Made by a program: the position numbers and the translations under genes | From: an uncultured Porphyromonadaceae bacterium | GTDB taxonomy: Bacteria > Bacteroidota > Bacteroidia > Bacteroidales > Muribaculaceae | Direction of reading: 5' to 3' | NCBI GenBank assembly: GCA_900555715.1 | Contig: USMC01000021.1 | Location: forward strand, 1-46,429 | Length of the DNA: 46,429 bases | The notes under the pieces: generated by a model | Databases searched by the model: none | The model's input: the letters and a program-made list of their open reading frames with translations, nothing else | What the model was told of the DNA's origin: nothing | Part shown: piece after piece, positions 5,983 through 14,916 of the stretch | Position numbering within the stretch: the first letter of the stretch is position 1 | How the letters are laid out: every line of letters starts with the position of its first letter

Positions 5983-8835
5983 ATGAAAGTTTCTTCTTTT
6001 GCTATAGCATTGTTTGTTCTTGCTTTACCGGCGTGCAAAACAACGACTTATAAAGCATGCGACAACGGCATTGTCGTAAGTACATCGTCTGGCAGCGTAA
6101 GGCTACAGCCCATAACCGAGAAGATAATCAGAGTTTCCGCTGTGCCATCGGGAGATTTCAAGACCGACAGCAGCCTCATCATCGTTCCGCAGACCAAGCA
6201 TCCCGAATACAAGGTCACCGAACAGGACAGCACAGTGACGCTCTGCACATCCGAAATAAAAGCGGTTGTCTCGACCATTACCGGCGCGGTGACTTTTTAT
6301 GACCGCGACGGCAAGAAAATCCTTCAGGAAGCCGACGGAGGGCGTCAGTTCAAGCCAATCAACGTAGAGAGAACGAACGGATATACCGTATCTCAGAGCT
6401 TCGAGTCGCTCAACGACAACGAAGGCATCTACGGACTCGGGCAGCACCAGTCAAACGAGTTCAATTACAAAGGAAAGAACGAGGAACTGTTTCAGTACAA
6501 CACAAAGGTATCAGTGCCTTTCGTTGTGTCGTCCGATAATTACGGTATTCTTTGGGACAGCTATTCGCTATGCCGCTGGGGAAACCCCGACGATTACAGT
6601 CAGCTTGGCGATATTTTCACGCTTTACGACAAGAATGGCAAGGAGGGCAATCTGACCGGCACATATATTTCCGCCGACGGCATCAGGCTGGAGCGTGAGG
6701 AACCGACAATCTATTTCGAGCACCTGATACGCGGCGACCTCAGCCATGTTGTCAATCTTCCGGAGAATTTCAATTTTGCGGATTCCAAAGTGGTTTACGA
6801 AGGCGAGATTGAGCCAAAGGAATCCGGCGAGTTCGACTTCATAATGTATTATTCAGGTTATCAGACAATTTACATAGACAATAAAACAGTTGTCGAACGA
6901 CGCTGGCGCACGGCCTGGAATCCCAACAGCTATAAATTCTCCGTAAATCTTGAGAAAGGTAAACGGGTGCCTCTGCGAATCGAATGGGAACCGAACGGAA
7001 GTGTCGCCTACTGCGGTCTGAGAGTTTACGCACCGGTTGACGACGCAACAAAGCATCGCCTTGCATGGTGGGGTGAGATGCAGGACATGATCGACTATTA
7101 TTTTGTGTACGGCGATTCGATGGACGATGTCATATCGGGCTACCGCACCCTCACCGGCAAATCTCCCATAATGCCTCGATGGGCTATGGGCTACTGGCAA
7201 AGCCGCGAGAAATACAATACTCAGGAAGAGGTTCTGTCTACATTTGCGGAATTCCGCCGGCGCGGGATTCCTATTGACAATATCGTTATCGACTGGCTTC
7301 ACTGGAAAGAAGATTCATGGGGAAGTCATGAGTTTGACCGCAATCGTTTCCCCGACCCGAAAAGCATGGTGGATTCGATTCACGACATGAACGGACGTGT
7401 GATGGTGTCGGTATGGCCCAAGTTCTATGCCACCACGGAGCATTACAAGGAGTTTGACCGCAACGGCTGGATGTATCAGGGCGCTATCCGCGACAGCATC
7501 CGCGACTGGGTAGGTCCCGGCTACCTCGGCTCGTTCTACGATGCCTACAACAAAGACGCCCGCAAACTCTTCTGGAGTCAGATGAACGACCATTATATGC
7601 CCCTCGGCATTGATGCCTGGTGGATGGATGCCAGCGAACCAAATATCCGCGACTGCATCGACATACAGTATCGAAAGGACCTTATGACTCCTACCGCCCT
7701 TGGTCCTTCGGCGAAATATTTCAATGCCTATGCGCTGATGAATGCCGAAGCCATCTACGACGGTCAGCGCGGAGTCGACCCCGACAGGCGTGTTTTCCTG
7801 CTCACCCGCTCGGGCTTTGCCGGTCTGCAGCGCTATTCCACCGCCACGTGGAGCGGCGACATCGCAACACGCTGGGAAGACATGGAGGCTCAGATTGCCG
7901 CAGGTCTTAATTTCGCCGTCAGCGGTATCCCGTACTGGACAATGGATATTGGCGGATTCTGCGTGGAAGACCGCTACGTCAAGGCTCAGGCTCTTTTCAA
8001 CGAGACAGGAAAAGAGAACGACGACCTGAAGGAATGGCGAGAACTCAATACTCGCTGGTATCAGTTCGGAGCGTTTGCGCCCCTTTTCCGTGCACACGGA
8101 CAATGGCCTTTCCGCGAGGTCTACAACATCGCCCCCGAAGGACACCCTGCCTACGAGTCAATTGTGGCATATACGAAGCTACGCTACAGCCTTATGCCAT
8201 ATATCTACTCTCTCGCTGGCAAAACCTATTTCGACGATTATACTATAATGCGTCCGATGGTTATGGATTTCGGCAGCGACAAAAATACGCTTAATCTGCA
8301 GGACCAGTATATGTTCGGTCCGGCCCTGCTCGTTGCGCCAGTCTATAAATACGGTGCCCGCAGCCGCGAAGTGTATTTCCCCGAAAATACAGTGTGGCAC
8401 GATTTCTATACCGGTAAGCGCGTCGATGGTGGTCAGACGATGACCGTGGATGCGCCATACGGAAGAATACCTCTTTTCGTGCGTGCCGGCTCAATACTGC
8501 CTATGGGCGGCGACATACAGTCTACCGCCGAAGAAAGCTCAGAGCCTGTCACCCTGATTGTATATGCCGGAGCCGACGGGTCATTCACCCTCTATGAAGA
8601 CGAGGGCACAAACTATAATTACGAAAAAGGACGCTACTCGATGATTCCCATGAAGTACGACTCCGCCACATCGACTCTAAGCATCGGCGACCGCAAGGGC
8701 AGCTATGACGGCATGAAGGAAAATCGCGTGTTCAACGTAGTGAAAATCGATGCTGCATCGTCTCGCGGCGCATCTCATAACCTCCAGGGCAAACATGTAA
8801 GCTACGACGGAAAAGCCGTAAGCCTTAAGTTATGA
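5983..8835 (+). CDS. GH31 glycosidase with PA14 insert (alpha-xylosidase-like), lipoprotein
   Basis: 950 residues. The N terminus is a lipoprotein signal with lipobox LPAC (Cys18), so it is membrane-anchored. An N-terminal beta-sandwich is interrupted by a PA14-like domain (roughly residues 240-355, including YYSGYQTIYIDNKTVVERRW). The TIM barrel carries the GH31 nucleophile motif WWMDASEPN (Asp549) and the acid/base in TWSGDIATRW (Asp626). C-terminal beta-domains close the protein. PA14 inserts in GH31 are known from xyloglucan alpha-xylosidases of Bacteroides, so release of alpha-xylose or alpha-glucose from plant oligosaccharides is the best guess. It stands alone, with no SusC/D beside it. 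The gene ends at a strong terminator. Confidence 0.92.
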   Translation: MKVSSFAIALFVLALPACKTTTYKACDNGIVVSTSSGSVRLQPITEKIIRVSAVPSGDFKTDSSLIIVPQTKHPEYKVTEQDSTVTLCTSEIKAVVSTITGAVTFYDRDGKKILQEADGGRQFKPINVERTNGYTVSQSFESLNDNEGIYGLGQHQSNEFNYKGKNEELFQYNTKVSVPFVVSSDNYGILWDSYSLCRWGNPDDYSQLGDIFTLYDKNGKEGNLTGTYISADGIRLEREEPTIYFEHLIRGDLSHVVNLPENFNFADSKVVYEGEIEPKESGEFDFIMYYSGYQTIYIDNKTVVERRWRTAWNPNSYKFSVNLEKGKRVPLRIEWEPNGSVAYCGLRVYAPVDDATKHRLAWWGEMQDMIDYYFVYGDSMDDVISGYRTLTGKSPIMPRWAMGYWQSREKYNTQEEVLSTFAEFRRRGIPIDNIVIDWLHWKEDSWGSHEFDRNRFPDPKSMVDSIHDMNGRVMVSVWPKFYATTEHYKEFDRNGWMYQGAIRDSIRDWVGPGYLGSFYDAYNKDARKLFWSQMNDHYMPLGIDAWWMDASEPNIRDCIDIQYRKDLMTPTALGPSAKYFNAYALMNAEAIYDGQRGVDPDRRVFLLTRSGFAGLQRYSTATWSGDIATRWEDMEAQIAAGLNFAVSGIPYWTMDIGGFCVEDRYVKAQALFNETGKENDDLKEWRELNTRWYQFGAFAPLFRAHGQWPFREVYNIAPEGHPAYESIVAYTKLRYSLMPYIYSLAGKTYFDDYTIMRPMVMDFGSDKNTLNLQDQYMFGPALLVAPVYKYGARSREVYFPENTVWHDFYTGKRVDGGQTMTVDAPYGRIPLFVRAGSILPMGGDIQSTAEESSEPVTLIVYAGADGSFTLYEDEGTNYNYEKGRYSMIPMKYDSATSTLSIGDRKGSYDGMKENRVFNVVKIDAASSRGASHNLQGKHVSYDGKAVSLKL

Positions 8836-8863
8836 TTACGGAAATATAATCAGAGCAAATATA

Positions 8864-8907
8864 ACAGAACGGCTTCACAGACAAGATAATCTGTGAAGCC
8901 GTTCTGT
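8864..8907. terminator. 18-bp perfect inverted repeat between GH31 and tRNA-Pro
   Basis: ACAGAACGGCTTCACAGA and its exact complement are separated by an 8-base loop (CAAGATAA). It lies 29 bases after the GH31 stop and 4 bases before the end of the convergent tRNA, so it can end transcripts from both sides. Confidence 0.8.
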
Positions 8908-8910
8908 TTG

Positions 8911-8983
8911 TCGGGGTGAGAAGACTCGAACTTCCGACCTCCACGTCCCGAACGTGGCGCGCTGCCAACTGTGCTACACCCCG
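8911..8983 (-). tRNA. tRNA-Pro (anticodon CGG)
   Basis: A 73-base cloverleaf. The acceptor is CGGGGTG/CACCCCG with discriminator A. The anticodon stem CCACG/CGTGG encloses loop TTCGGGA, so the anticodon is CGG. The T arm is GGAAG-TTCGAGT-CTTCT. The D stem has one mismatch. CCA is not encoded. Confidence 0.93.
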
Positions 8984-8999
8984 ATTGGCTAAGCGACTG

Positions 9000-9030
9000 C
9001 AAAGTTAATGCTTTTTTTGAATATAACAAA
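9000..9030 (-). promoter_or_regulatory. Promoter of tRNA-Pro
   Basis: On the minus strand TTTG (9030-9027), 19 bases, then TAACTTTG (9007-9000): a full-consensus Bacteroidetes promoter, 16 bases before the tRNA 5' end. Confidence 0.75.
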
Positions 9031-9119
9031 ATTAATTTCAATTTTCGCTTATGGAATTTTTCTGTGGAAGATGAACTCTTTCATAGTCGGGACGTTTTTA
9101 TATTAAAAGATTAACCACT

Positions 9120-9596
9120 ATGAAAGAAATAGCTCTAATAGGAACAACAAATCACGTATTCGCAGATGTGCTCAGCGCTTTGCTCGACCGCGGACTTAAT
9201 GTCGACGCAATGGTAAACTATCCTGAAAAAGTGATGCTCGACAACGAGAACCTCACTGTAACACACTACCCTCTCGGAGAACATGAACGCATGACTGAAC
9301 TTCTTGACGGCTACCACGATGCTGTTCTGACCTATAACGACGATCTATCAGACGAGTACACCAACGATCTCACACTCAAATATTTCTCCGACACTGTCCG
9401 TGCAGCGCGCGAAGCAGGTGTGAAACGTATAATCGTTGTCGGTTCTCCCGACTCTAAGGCATACTTTGTCAGCGACCTCCGCCGACTCGATGATATCGAC
9501 TGGGTCTTCATCTCTACCGAAGGCGATTATCCCGACCGTACGGCGGATGAAGTCGTGAAACCGAGTTTCCATCGCGAGGTATACACCGAAAGATGA
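9120..9596 (+). CDS. Small NAD(P)H-binding / epimerase-like Rossmann protein
   Basis: 158 residues. It begins MKEIALIGTTNHVFADVLSA, where the first strand and helix resemble NmrA/atypical SDR proteins, but the glycine pattern GxxGxxG is largely lost. AAREAGVKRIIVVGSPDSKAYF around residues 95-116 matches the fourth strand and its following loop in those families. It is much shorter than usual (220-300 residues), so it lacks the substrate domain. A sensor or redox-linked role is possible; I cannot assign a reaction. Single gene, ending at a strong terminator. Confidence 0.6.
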   Translation: MKEIALIGTTNHVFADVLSALLDRGLNVDAMVNYPEKVMLDNENLTVTHYPLGEHERMTELLDGYHDAVLTYNDDLSDEYTNDLTLKYFSDTVRAAREAGVKRIIVVGSPDSKAYFVSDLRRLDDIDWVFISTEGDYPDRTADEVVKPSFHREVYTER

Positions 9597-9623
9597 TTCT
9601 CATTCTCAATCTCTCTCTTGTGA

Positions 9624-9656
9624 GAGGGGATGCGCTTCGGCGCATCCCCTCTTTTC
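9624..9656 (+). terminator. Intrinsic terminator with UUCG loop
   Basis: Stem GAGGGGATGCGC / GCGCATCCCCTC (12 bp) closed by TTCG and followed by TTTTCTT. It ends the small Rossmann gene and abuts the stop codon of the convergent GH2 gene. Confidence 0.85.
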
Positions 9657-12104
9657 TTATTCAACTGTCACTGTTGCGGTTGCCGGTCGCAGACCTTTTG
9701 CCGAAGCACGAATTGTGAGAATTCCGGGGGCTGAGGCAGAACGGGCTATGGCTGTTGCCGCACCGCTGAAGAGCTTCATTTCAGGCTTCTGGAACGGCAT
9801 GACGCATGTCGGATCGCCATTGGCAGTCGCTTCGAAAGTGCCCGAACCTGTCACTTCGAACTTGACAAGATTGTCGGCGTCGGGGACGGGATTACCTTTG
9901 GAATCGACGGCAGTAACGGTAAAGTAGACAAGATCGTCGCCGTCGGCAGATATGCTCTTTCTATTAGCTTCTATCCTGAGTGCTTTGGCTTTACCTGTCG
10001 TATGCACGGTTTTTCGGGCAGCTTCTTTGCCATTGTCGTCGTAAGCGATGACAAGAAGTTCTCCGGGCTCATATACAACGTCGTTCCAGCGCAGACGATA
10101 GCGGTCAATGACATTCGATCTGTCGAATTTCCGTCGTCCCTGAGACTTGCCGTTGACAAAGAGTTCTGCTTCGGGATAGCTGGTGTAGACAAAGACGGGT
10201 CTGGTCTGCCCTTCGCGTCCGTGCCAGTTCCAATGCGGCAGGATATGGAGAGTCGCATCGTCTTTGTTCCACTGCGAGCGATAGAGATAGAAGCGGTCTT
10301 TAGGCAGCGACGCAAGATCGAAAATACCGAAATATGAGCTGTGGCTGGGCCATGCGTCGGTGTCGTAGGGCGACGGTTCGCCGAGATAGTCGAATCCGGT
10401 CCATACAAACTGTCCGAGAACCCACTGGCGGTCATCATCCATGGCGAAATCAAGATCGGGAGTATTGCTCCATGAGCAGCTTTCGTTGTCGTAGCTGTTG
10501 CTCTGGTTGTCTGGGTGCATGACGGTGTGATGTTCGCCGAAGTCGACCGGGAAATAGTATTTTCCGCGCGAGGAGACAGTAGATGCCGTTTCCGAACCGA
10601 GAATCAACTTCTGCGGAAGGATAGTGTATGCTTTGTCGTAGTACTGAGGTTTGTAGTTGAAACCGGGAATGTCGAGCGCGGCGGCGAAACCGTTGTCGAG
10701 CACTGCGCCGATCTGATCCATGCCGCAGGTGACGGGACGTGTGGGATCAAGTTCGTGAACGAGATTCTGGAGCATGACAAGCTCATCCATACCGACACTA
10801 CCCCACTGGCTCGGCACTTCATTGCCTATCGACCACATCACGACAGACGGAGAATTGCGGAAATTCTTCACCATGTTGGTTACGTCGCGCTTCGCCCAGT
10901 CGGCAAATACGGAGCCGTAGCCGTTAGGCGATTTGGGACGGAATCCCCAGTCGTCGAAAGGTTCCACCATGAGCATCATGCCCATCTCGTCGCACAGTTC
11001 CGCAAGCTCTGGAGCCGGCATATTATGGGATGTACGGATAGCATTGGCACCCATATCCTTGAGCAGTTCGATCTGATGGCGTAGCGCCGAACGGTTGACA
11101 GCAGCGCCGAGCGGTCCGAGGTCGTGGTGGTTGCACACACCCTTGAACTTTGTAGGCTTTCCGTTGAGAAAGAATCCTTTTTCGGGAATATATTCAAGCC
11201 GACGGATACCGAAGCGTGTATCGTAAGTGTCGACATCGCGACCGTCGACACTCAGCGTAGTGCGTGCGGTATATAGTGCAGGAGTTTCCGGGGACCACAG
11301 CTTTGGATTATCGACAATGAAATTCTGAGAAAATTCCTGACCGCGGGCAATATAGTCCGACACATTGCGTGCCACTTCCTTACCGTCGGGTCCGAGGATA
11401 ACGGTCGACACAGCGACTTTCTCTCCATTGGGCCATTCGGCTTTAGCCGAGGCACCTTCGATATTCATCCGGAGATTGACAGCGGCATATCCGTCTTTAA
11501 TCACAGGTGTTGTCACATAAGTTCCCCATACAGGGATATGGACACGGTCAGTGCTGATGACATGTACATTGCGGTACAAGCCGGCTCCGGGATACCAGCG
11601 CGATGCCCGCTCCTTGTTCTCCAGCTCGACGACGAGGTCGTTGCTGCCCGGACGGACGACGCCGCGCGTATCGGCAGTGAAAGAGTTGTAGCCATAAGAC
11701 CACGACTGTATCTGCTGTCCGTTGAGCGTCACACGTGCGTTGCTCATGGCACCGTCGAAGAGGAGTGTTATGACACGCCCGGCGGTATCGGGTACTTCAA
11801 AGGTAGTCTTATACACACCTTTCCCAATGAAAGGCAGACCACCGGTTCGTCCGGTCTTGACTGTCTCTTCTTTCTCGCCATTCTGCTCCACGGCGACAAC
11901 CTGAAGGTCGTTGGCGCGGTCGAACGGTCCGTATATCGCCCAGTCGTGCGGCACACGTACATTCTGCCAAGCGTCATGATCCGAAAAAGTGCCATGTGCA
12001 AACTGCCAGCCGTCGTTAAGTGTCGTTTCCGTTCTCTGTGCGTTGCTGAAAGCAATGGCGCCCGTGAGCGCCATTGCCATTACTGTAAATTTTGGTTTTA
12101 TCAT
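9657..12104 (-). CDS. GH2 beta-galactosidase, exported
   Basis: 815 residues with a signal peptide ending near FSNAQ. In order: GH2 sugar-binding sandwich (about 28-190), immunoglobulin-like domain (about 190-300), TIM barrel (about 305-590) with acid/base in WSIGNEV (Glu429) and nucleophile in ILGSETAS (Glu505), then Ig-like C-terminal domains of the DUF4982 and invasin/Big_1 kind (KSISADGDDLVYFTV). It is the last gene of the galactan locus, where it would remove galactose from galacto-oligosaccharides made by the GH53 enzyme. The same position is held by a GH2 in the Bacteroides thetaiotaomicron galactan locus (from memory BT4667-BT4673). Confidence 0.93.
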   Translation of the reverse strand: MIKPKFTVMAMALTGAIAFSNAQRTETTLNDGWQFAHGTFSDHDAWQNVRVPHDWAIYGPFDRANDLQVVAVEQNGEKEETVKTGRTGGLPFIGKGVYKTTFEVPDTAGRVITLLFDGAMSNARVTLNGQQIQSWSYGYNSFTADTRGVVRPGSNDLVVELENKERASRWYPGAGLYRNVHVISTDRVHIPVWGTYVTTPVIKDGYAAVNLRMNIEGASAKAEWPNGEKVAVSTVILGPDGKEVARNVSDYIARGQEFSQNFIVDNPKLWSPETPALYTARTTLSVDGRDVDTYDTRFGIRRLEYIPEKGFFLNGKPTKFKGVCNHHDLGPLGAAVNRSALRHQIELLKDMGANAIRTSHNMPAPELAELCDEMGMMLMVEPFDDWGFRPKSPNGYGSVFADWAKRDVTNMVKNFRNSPSVVMWSIGNEVPSQWGSVGMDELVMLQNLVHELDPTRPVTCGMDQIGAVLDNGFAAALDIPGFNYKPQYYDKAYTILPQKLILGSETASTVSSRGKYYFPVDFGEHHTVMHPDNQSNSYDNESCSWSNTPDLDFAMDDDRQWVLGQFVWTGFDYLGEPSPYDTDAWPSHSSYFGIFDLASLPKDRFYLYRSQWNKDDATLHILPHWNWHGREGQTRPVFVYTSYPEAELFVNGKSQGRRKFDRSNVIDRYRLRWNDVVYEPGELLVIAYDDNGKEAARKTVHTTGKAKALRIEANRKSISADGDDLVYFTVTAVDSKGNPVPDADNLVKFEVTGSGTFEATANGDPTCVMPFQKPEMKLFSGAATAIARSASAPGILTIRASAKGLRPATATVTVE

Positions 12105-12144
12105 ATCTATATAACGTCTTTACAGGCGAAATATTTCTCTATTC

Positions 12145-13200
12145 TTATTTATTGGCTTCTACAAAAGCTTCGAGAGCCTGGTTCGGCGCGCCGTTCTGGA
12201 AGCATCCGAGCTCATAGCCGTCGTTATATTTTTCCGGTGCCTGAGGCTCCCAGTAGAAGATGCCTTCAACGTCGGCATTCATCATTTTTGCTATAAGCTG
12301 CTTGCACTCCGCACCTTCGTCGTAGCGCATACCGATCTCGCATATCATCACGGGCTTGCCGAACTTCTGTCTGAGATGGCTGATGTTGGCGATGCAGTCG
12401 TCGGCTACTTTCTGCCATTCCTTTCCTGCCCACGACGGATAGAGCGACATGCCTATCATATCGTACTTGCCGCCGTTGGCTTCGAGAGCATCGAACATAG
12501 CGTCATAGCGTGCCTGGTCGTGACCGCCGTCGAGATGCACGATGCATATTATTTCAGGAAAGACAGCCTTGGCGGCATCGTAGCCTGCATTATTGAGTGC
12601 TGCGAGCTGTGCGGGATTCTTATACAGGTCGCCTGCGGGAAGCATCATGCCGGGTGTGGTCTCATTGCCGATCTGCACCCACTCGGGAGTGATATTCTGT
12701 GCTTTCAGTGCGTTGAGGGTTGTTGTCACATGGTCGGCGACGGCTTTTTTCAGATCGTCGAAGCTGAGGTTTTTCCATGCTTCGGGCATCTCCTGATGTC
12801 CGGGGTCTGCCCACGTGTCGGAGAAATGGAAATCAATCATCACACGCTGTCCGAGGCGGTCGGCGCGGCGTGCCTTGACAACGACATCGTCGATGTTGTT
12901 CCATCCATCGGCAGGATTCACCCACACGCGAAGACGGATAGAGTTAACGCCGCAATAGTCGCGGAGAAGCTTCATGCACTCCATTTCCTGACGCTGTGCA
13001 TCGGGAGTATAGAACTTGAGTCCCTCGCTTTCCATCTGCGTGAGCCAACTTACATCGGCTCCACGTGCGAAACCGGTTTCCTTCACAACGGGAGTCGGCT
13101 CCGGCATAGGATTGGTGACAGGATTGCATTCGTCGGAGCAAGATGCTGCGGTCATAGCTGCGGCAAGCATCATGCCGGATATCATATTTATCATTTTCAT
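12145..13200 (-). CDS. GH53 endo-beta-1,4-galactanase, lipoprotein
   Basis: 351 residues. Lipobox near TAASC (Cys21) marks an outer-membrane lipoprotein. The GH53 fold is clear: FARGADVSWLTQMESEG at the start of the barrel, NSIRLRVWVNP, MIDFHFSDTWADPG, acid/base in WVQIGNET (Glu180) and nucleophile in PVMICEIG (Glu288). It cuts the beta-1,4-galactan backbone of pectic arabinogalactan at the surface and feeds the SusC/D importer encoded upstream. The gene lies 12 bases after the glycan-binding protein and 40 before the GH2, so it is in the operon. Confidence 0.95.
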   Translation of the reverse strand: MKMINMISGMMLAAAMTAASCSDECNPVTNPMPEPTPVVKETGFARGADVSWLTQMESEGLKFYTPDAQRQEMECMKLLRDYCGVNSIRLRVWVNPADGWNNIDDVVVKARRADRLGQRVMIDFHFSDTWADPGHQEMPEAWKNLSFDDLKKAVADHVTTTLNALKAQNITPEWVQIGNETTPGMMLPAGDLYKNPAQLAALNNAGYDAAKAVFPEIICIVHLDGGHDQARYDAMFDALEANGGKYDMIGMSLYPSWAGKEWQKVADDCIANISHLRQKFGKPVMICEIGMRYDEGAECKQLIAKMMNADVEGIFYWEPQAPEKYNDGYELGCFQNGAPNQALEAFVEANK

Positions 13201-13212
13201 TGAGTTTTTGCT

Positions 13213-14913
13213 TTATTTGGTTGAGTATGTAAATGTCTGTTTGCCAAGGTCGATAGTAAGCACTGCGGTGGCACCGACAGGGATATCATTGTCGCCGGCG
13301 AATCCGCTTTTGCCCGAATCGGTGATGAGGTATGCGACGCCGTCTTTTTCACCGGCACCGAAGAAGAGGTTCCAGTCCTCGTTGAGTATCACTTTGACGC
13401 CCCACGGGGTTTCTTTCTCTTTCACATATTCGTATGTGAATACTTCGGGGTTGGCAGGATCCTGAGTCATGGCGTGGAGACTCCAGTCGTCACCGAGACC
13501 TGTACAGGAAACGTTTTCTATTTTCGTCAGATTATATGTGAGGTTACCCATGCTGAACATCATGGCATAAAGTCCTTCTTCGGGCGCGGGGATATTACCG
13601 TCGCTGTCGGCGGAAACGAGTGTACCGGAAAGAGCGTCGGAACCTTCGCCGGCTTTGTATGCCGGGTTCCACGCCTGTTCGGGATAAGCGCGGTAGCCCC
13701 ATTCCGATTTTATGTAGTGTGCTCCGCCATAGGTTTTGGTATCGGCGTTGACGAGTGTGAGATAGTCGACAAAATCCGTCCATTCGACAAGACCGGAGAA
13801 GTAGAGACGCTCTGCTACTGTCTCGACGGGTGCTGCATCTCCTGCAGAAAGCACAGGCTTTTCTCCTGAAAGGTCGAGAACGACGGAACCTTCGCCGGCA
13901 GGAAGAGCGATGCTTACAGCCGATACGGTGCTGCCGAATGTGAGGGCGTCGCTGCTGCCAGAGAATGCTATATCGTTCACCGACGCAGGAGCACCTGTTC
14001 CGGATTCGATGTTGTAGAGACTTGCCTTGCCCGAAAGAGTTAGGCTTACAGTCGCAGCGGAAGCCATGTTGACGGGAAGCGTCCACTGGTTCAGCTGCTT
14101 GTTGAAAGTCATCTCACCGGTGATATCACCGCCGACAGAGATATTGTCGATATGGAGGGCGCTCCACCAGCCTTCGTTGGTGTTGACAGTGACATAGTAG
14201 CTGCCCGAGGGCTCCGGGAACCAATAGTTCCAGCAAGTAGCGTCGGGAGACGTACGGAAGGGTGTGCCGTCGTCGGTATTGCCCCAATAGCTGTTCACCG
14301 GGTCCTGGAACCACCAGTTTTCCCAGGAGGCTGCGGCGACAAAACCGGAATAAACGCCATTTGCCTCAGGTGAGCGGAGGACGACGCCGGTGTCGTTCTT
14401 GTCCTTGTCGAGATAGTGACCTATGGTCCAGTCGATGAAGAACGGTGTCACACTGAGTTTGAGAACGTCGGAGTACTTGGGGTCTATGTTGACGCCGGCA
14501 GCACTGCGCACTCTGACATAGAGCGGTGCCTTGACGCCGCCTTCCATACCAAGACGCGCTGTGATATTGTTGAGCTCCATCACTGTATAGCGGCATTCGA
14601 AGACGCCGGATGCGATGGTCTGCTCTACTTTATTGGCGAAAGTCTCGCTGTCGGACATTTCGACAGTGTTCGTCACGGCATTTGCCGGCGGAAGGACTGC
14701 TGGATTGTCGAGAGTGATGTCTCCGTTCTCGGTCCAGTAGAACGTGAGCGCGAGAGCGTTGAGGCGGTCTTTGCTCAGGATGATGTCAGAGGTCTGAGTC
14801 GTGACGTCGGGCTTGGTGGCTCCGTCGGTATAGAGCAGGTCGCCGTCTTTGTCGCAGGATACCAGCGACGGAAGCAGCGCGGCAGCAAGAGCGGTATATA
14901 TATACTTTTTCAT
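13213..14913 (-). CDS. SusE/SusF-like surface glycan-binding protein
   Basis: 566 residues, lipoprotein signal (LVSCDKDGD, Cys20). An N-terminal SusE-type Ig domain (ILSKDRLNALALTFYW) is followed by further beta-sandwich modules and a C-terminal SusE/F-like carbohydrate module (PWGVKVILNEDWNLFFGAGE) rich in aromatic residues. It starts 3 bases after the SusD stop. Proteins in this place bind the target polysaccharide at the cell surface; here that is expected to be galactan. No catalytic motif is seen. The exact DUF names of the middle domains I leave open. Confidence 0.85.
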   Translation of the reverse strand: MKKYIYTALAAALLPSLVSCDKDGDLLYTDGATKPDVTTQTSDIILSKDRLNALALTFYWTENGDITLDNPAVLPPANAVTNTVEMSDSETFANKVEQTIASGVFECRYTVMELNNITARLGMEGGVKAPLYVRVRSAAGVNIDPKYSDVLKLSVTPFFIDWTIGHYLDKDKNDTGVVLRSPEANGVYSGFVAAASWENWWFQDPVNSYWGNTDDGTPFRTSPDATCWNYWFPEPSGSYYVTVNTNEGWWSALHIDNISVGGDITGEMTFNKQLNQWTLPVNMASAATVSLTLSGKASLYNIESGTGAPASVNDIAFSGSSDALTFGSTVSAVSIALPAGEGSVVLDLSGEKPVLSAGDAAPVETVAERLYFSGLVEWTDFVDYLTLVNADTKTYGGAHYIKSEWGYRAYPEQAWNPAYKAGEGSDALSGTLVSADSDGNIPAPEEGLYAMMFSMGNLTYNLTKIENVSCTGLGDDWSLHAMTQDPANPEVFTYEYVKEKETPWGVKVILNEDWNLFFGAGEKDGVAYLITDSGKSGFAGDNDIPVGATAVLTIDLGKQTFTYSTK

Positions 14914-14916
14914 GGC

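Noticed and set aside
7315..8145. A 276-codon minus-strand frame inside the GH31 gene
   Set aside because: It is antisense to the catalytic barrel, which has both catalytic residues.
8864..8907. Inverted repeat beside tRNA-Pro as an attachment site of an integrated element
   Set aside because: There is no second copy of the tRNA end, no integrase and no element; its position fits a terminator.
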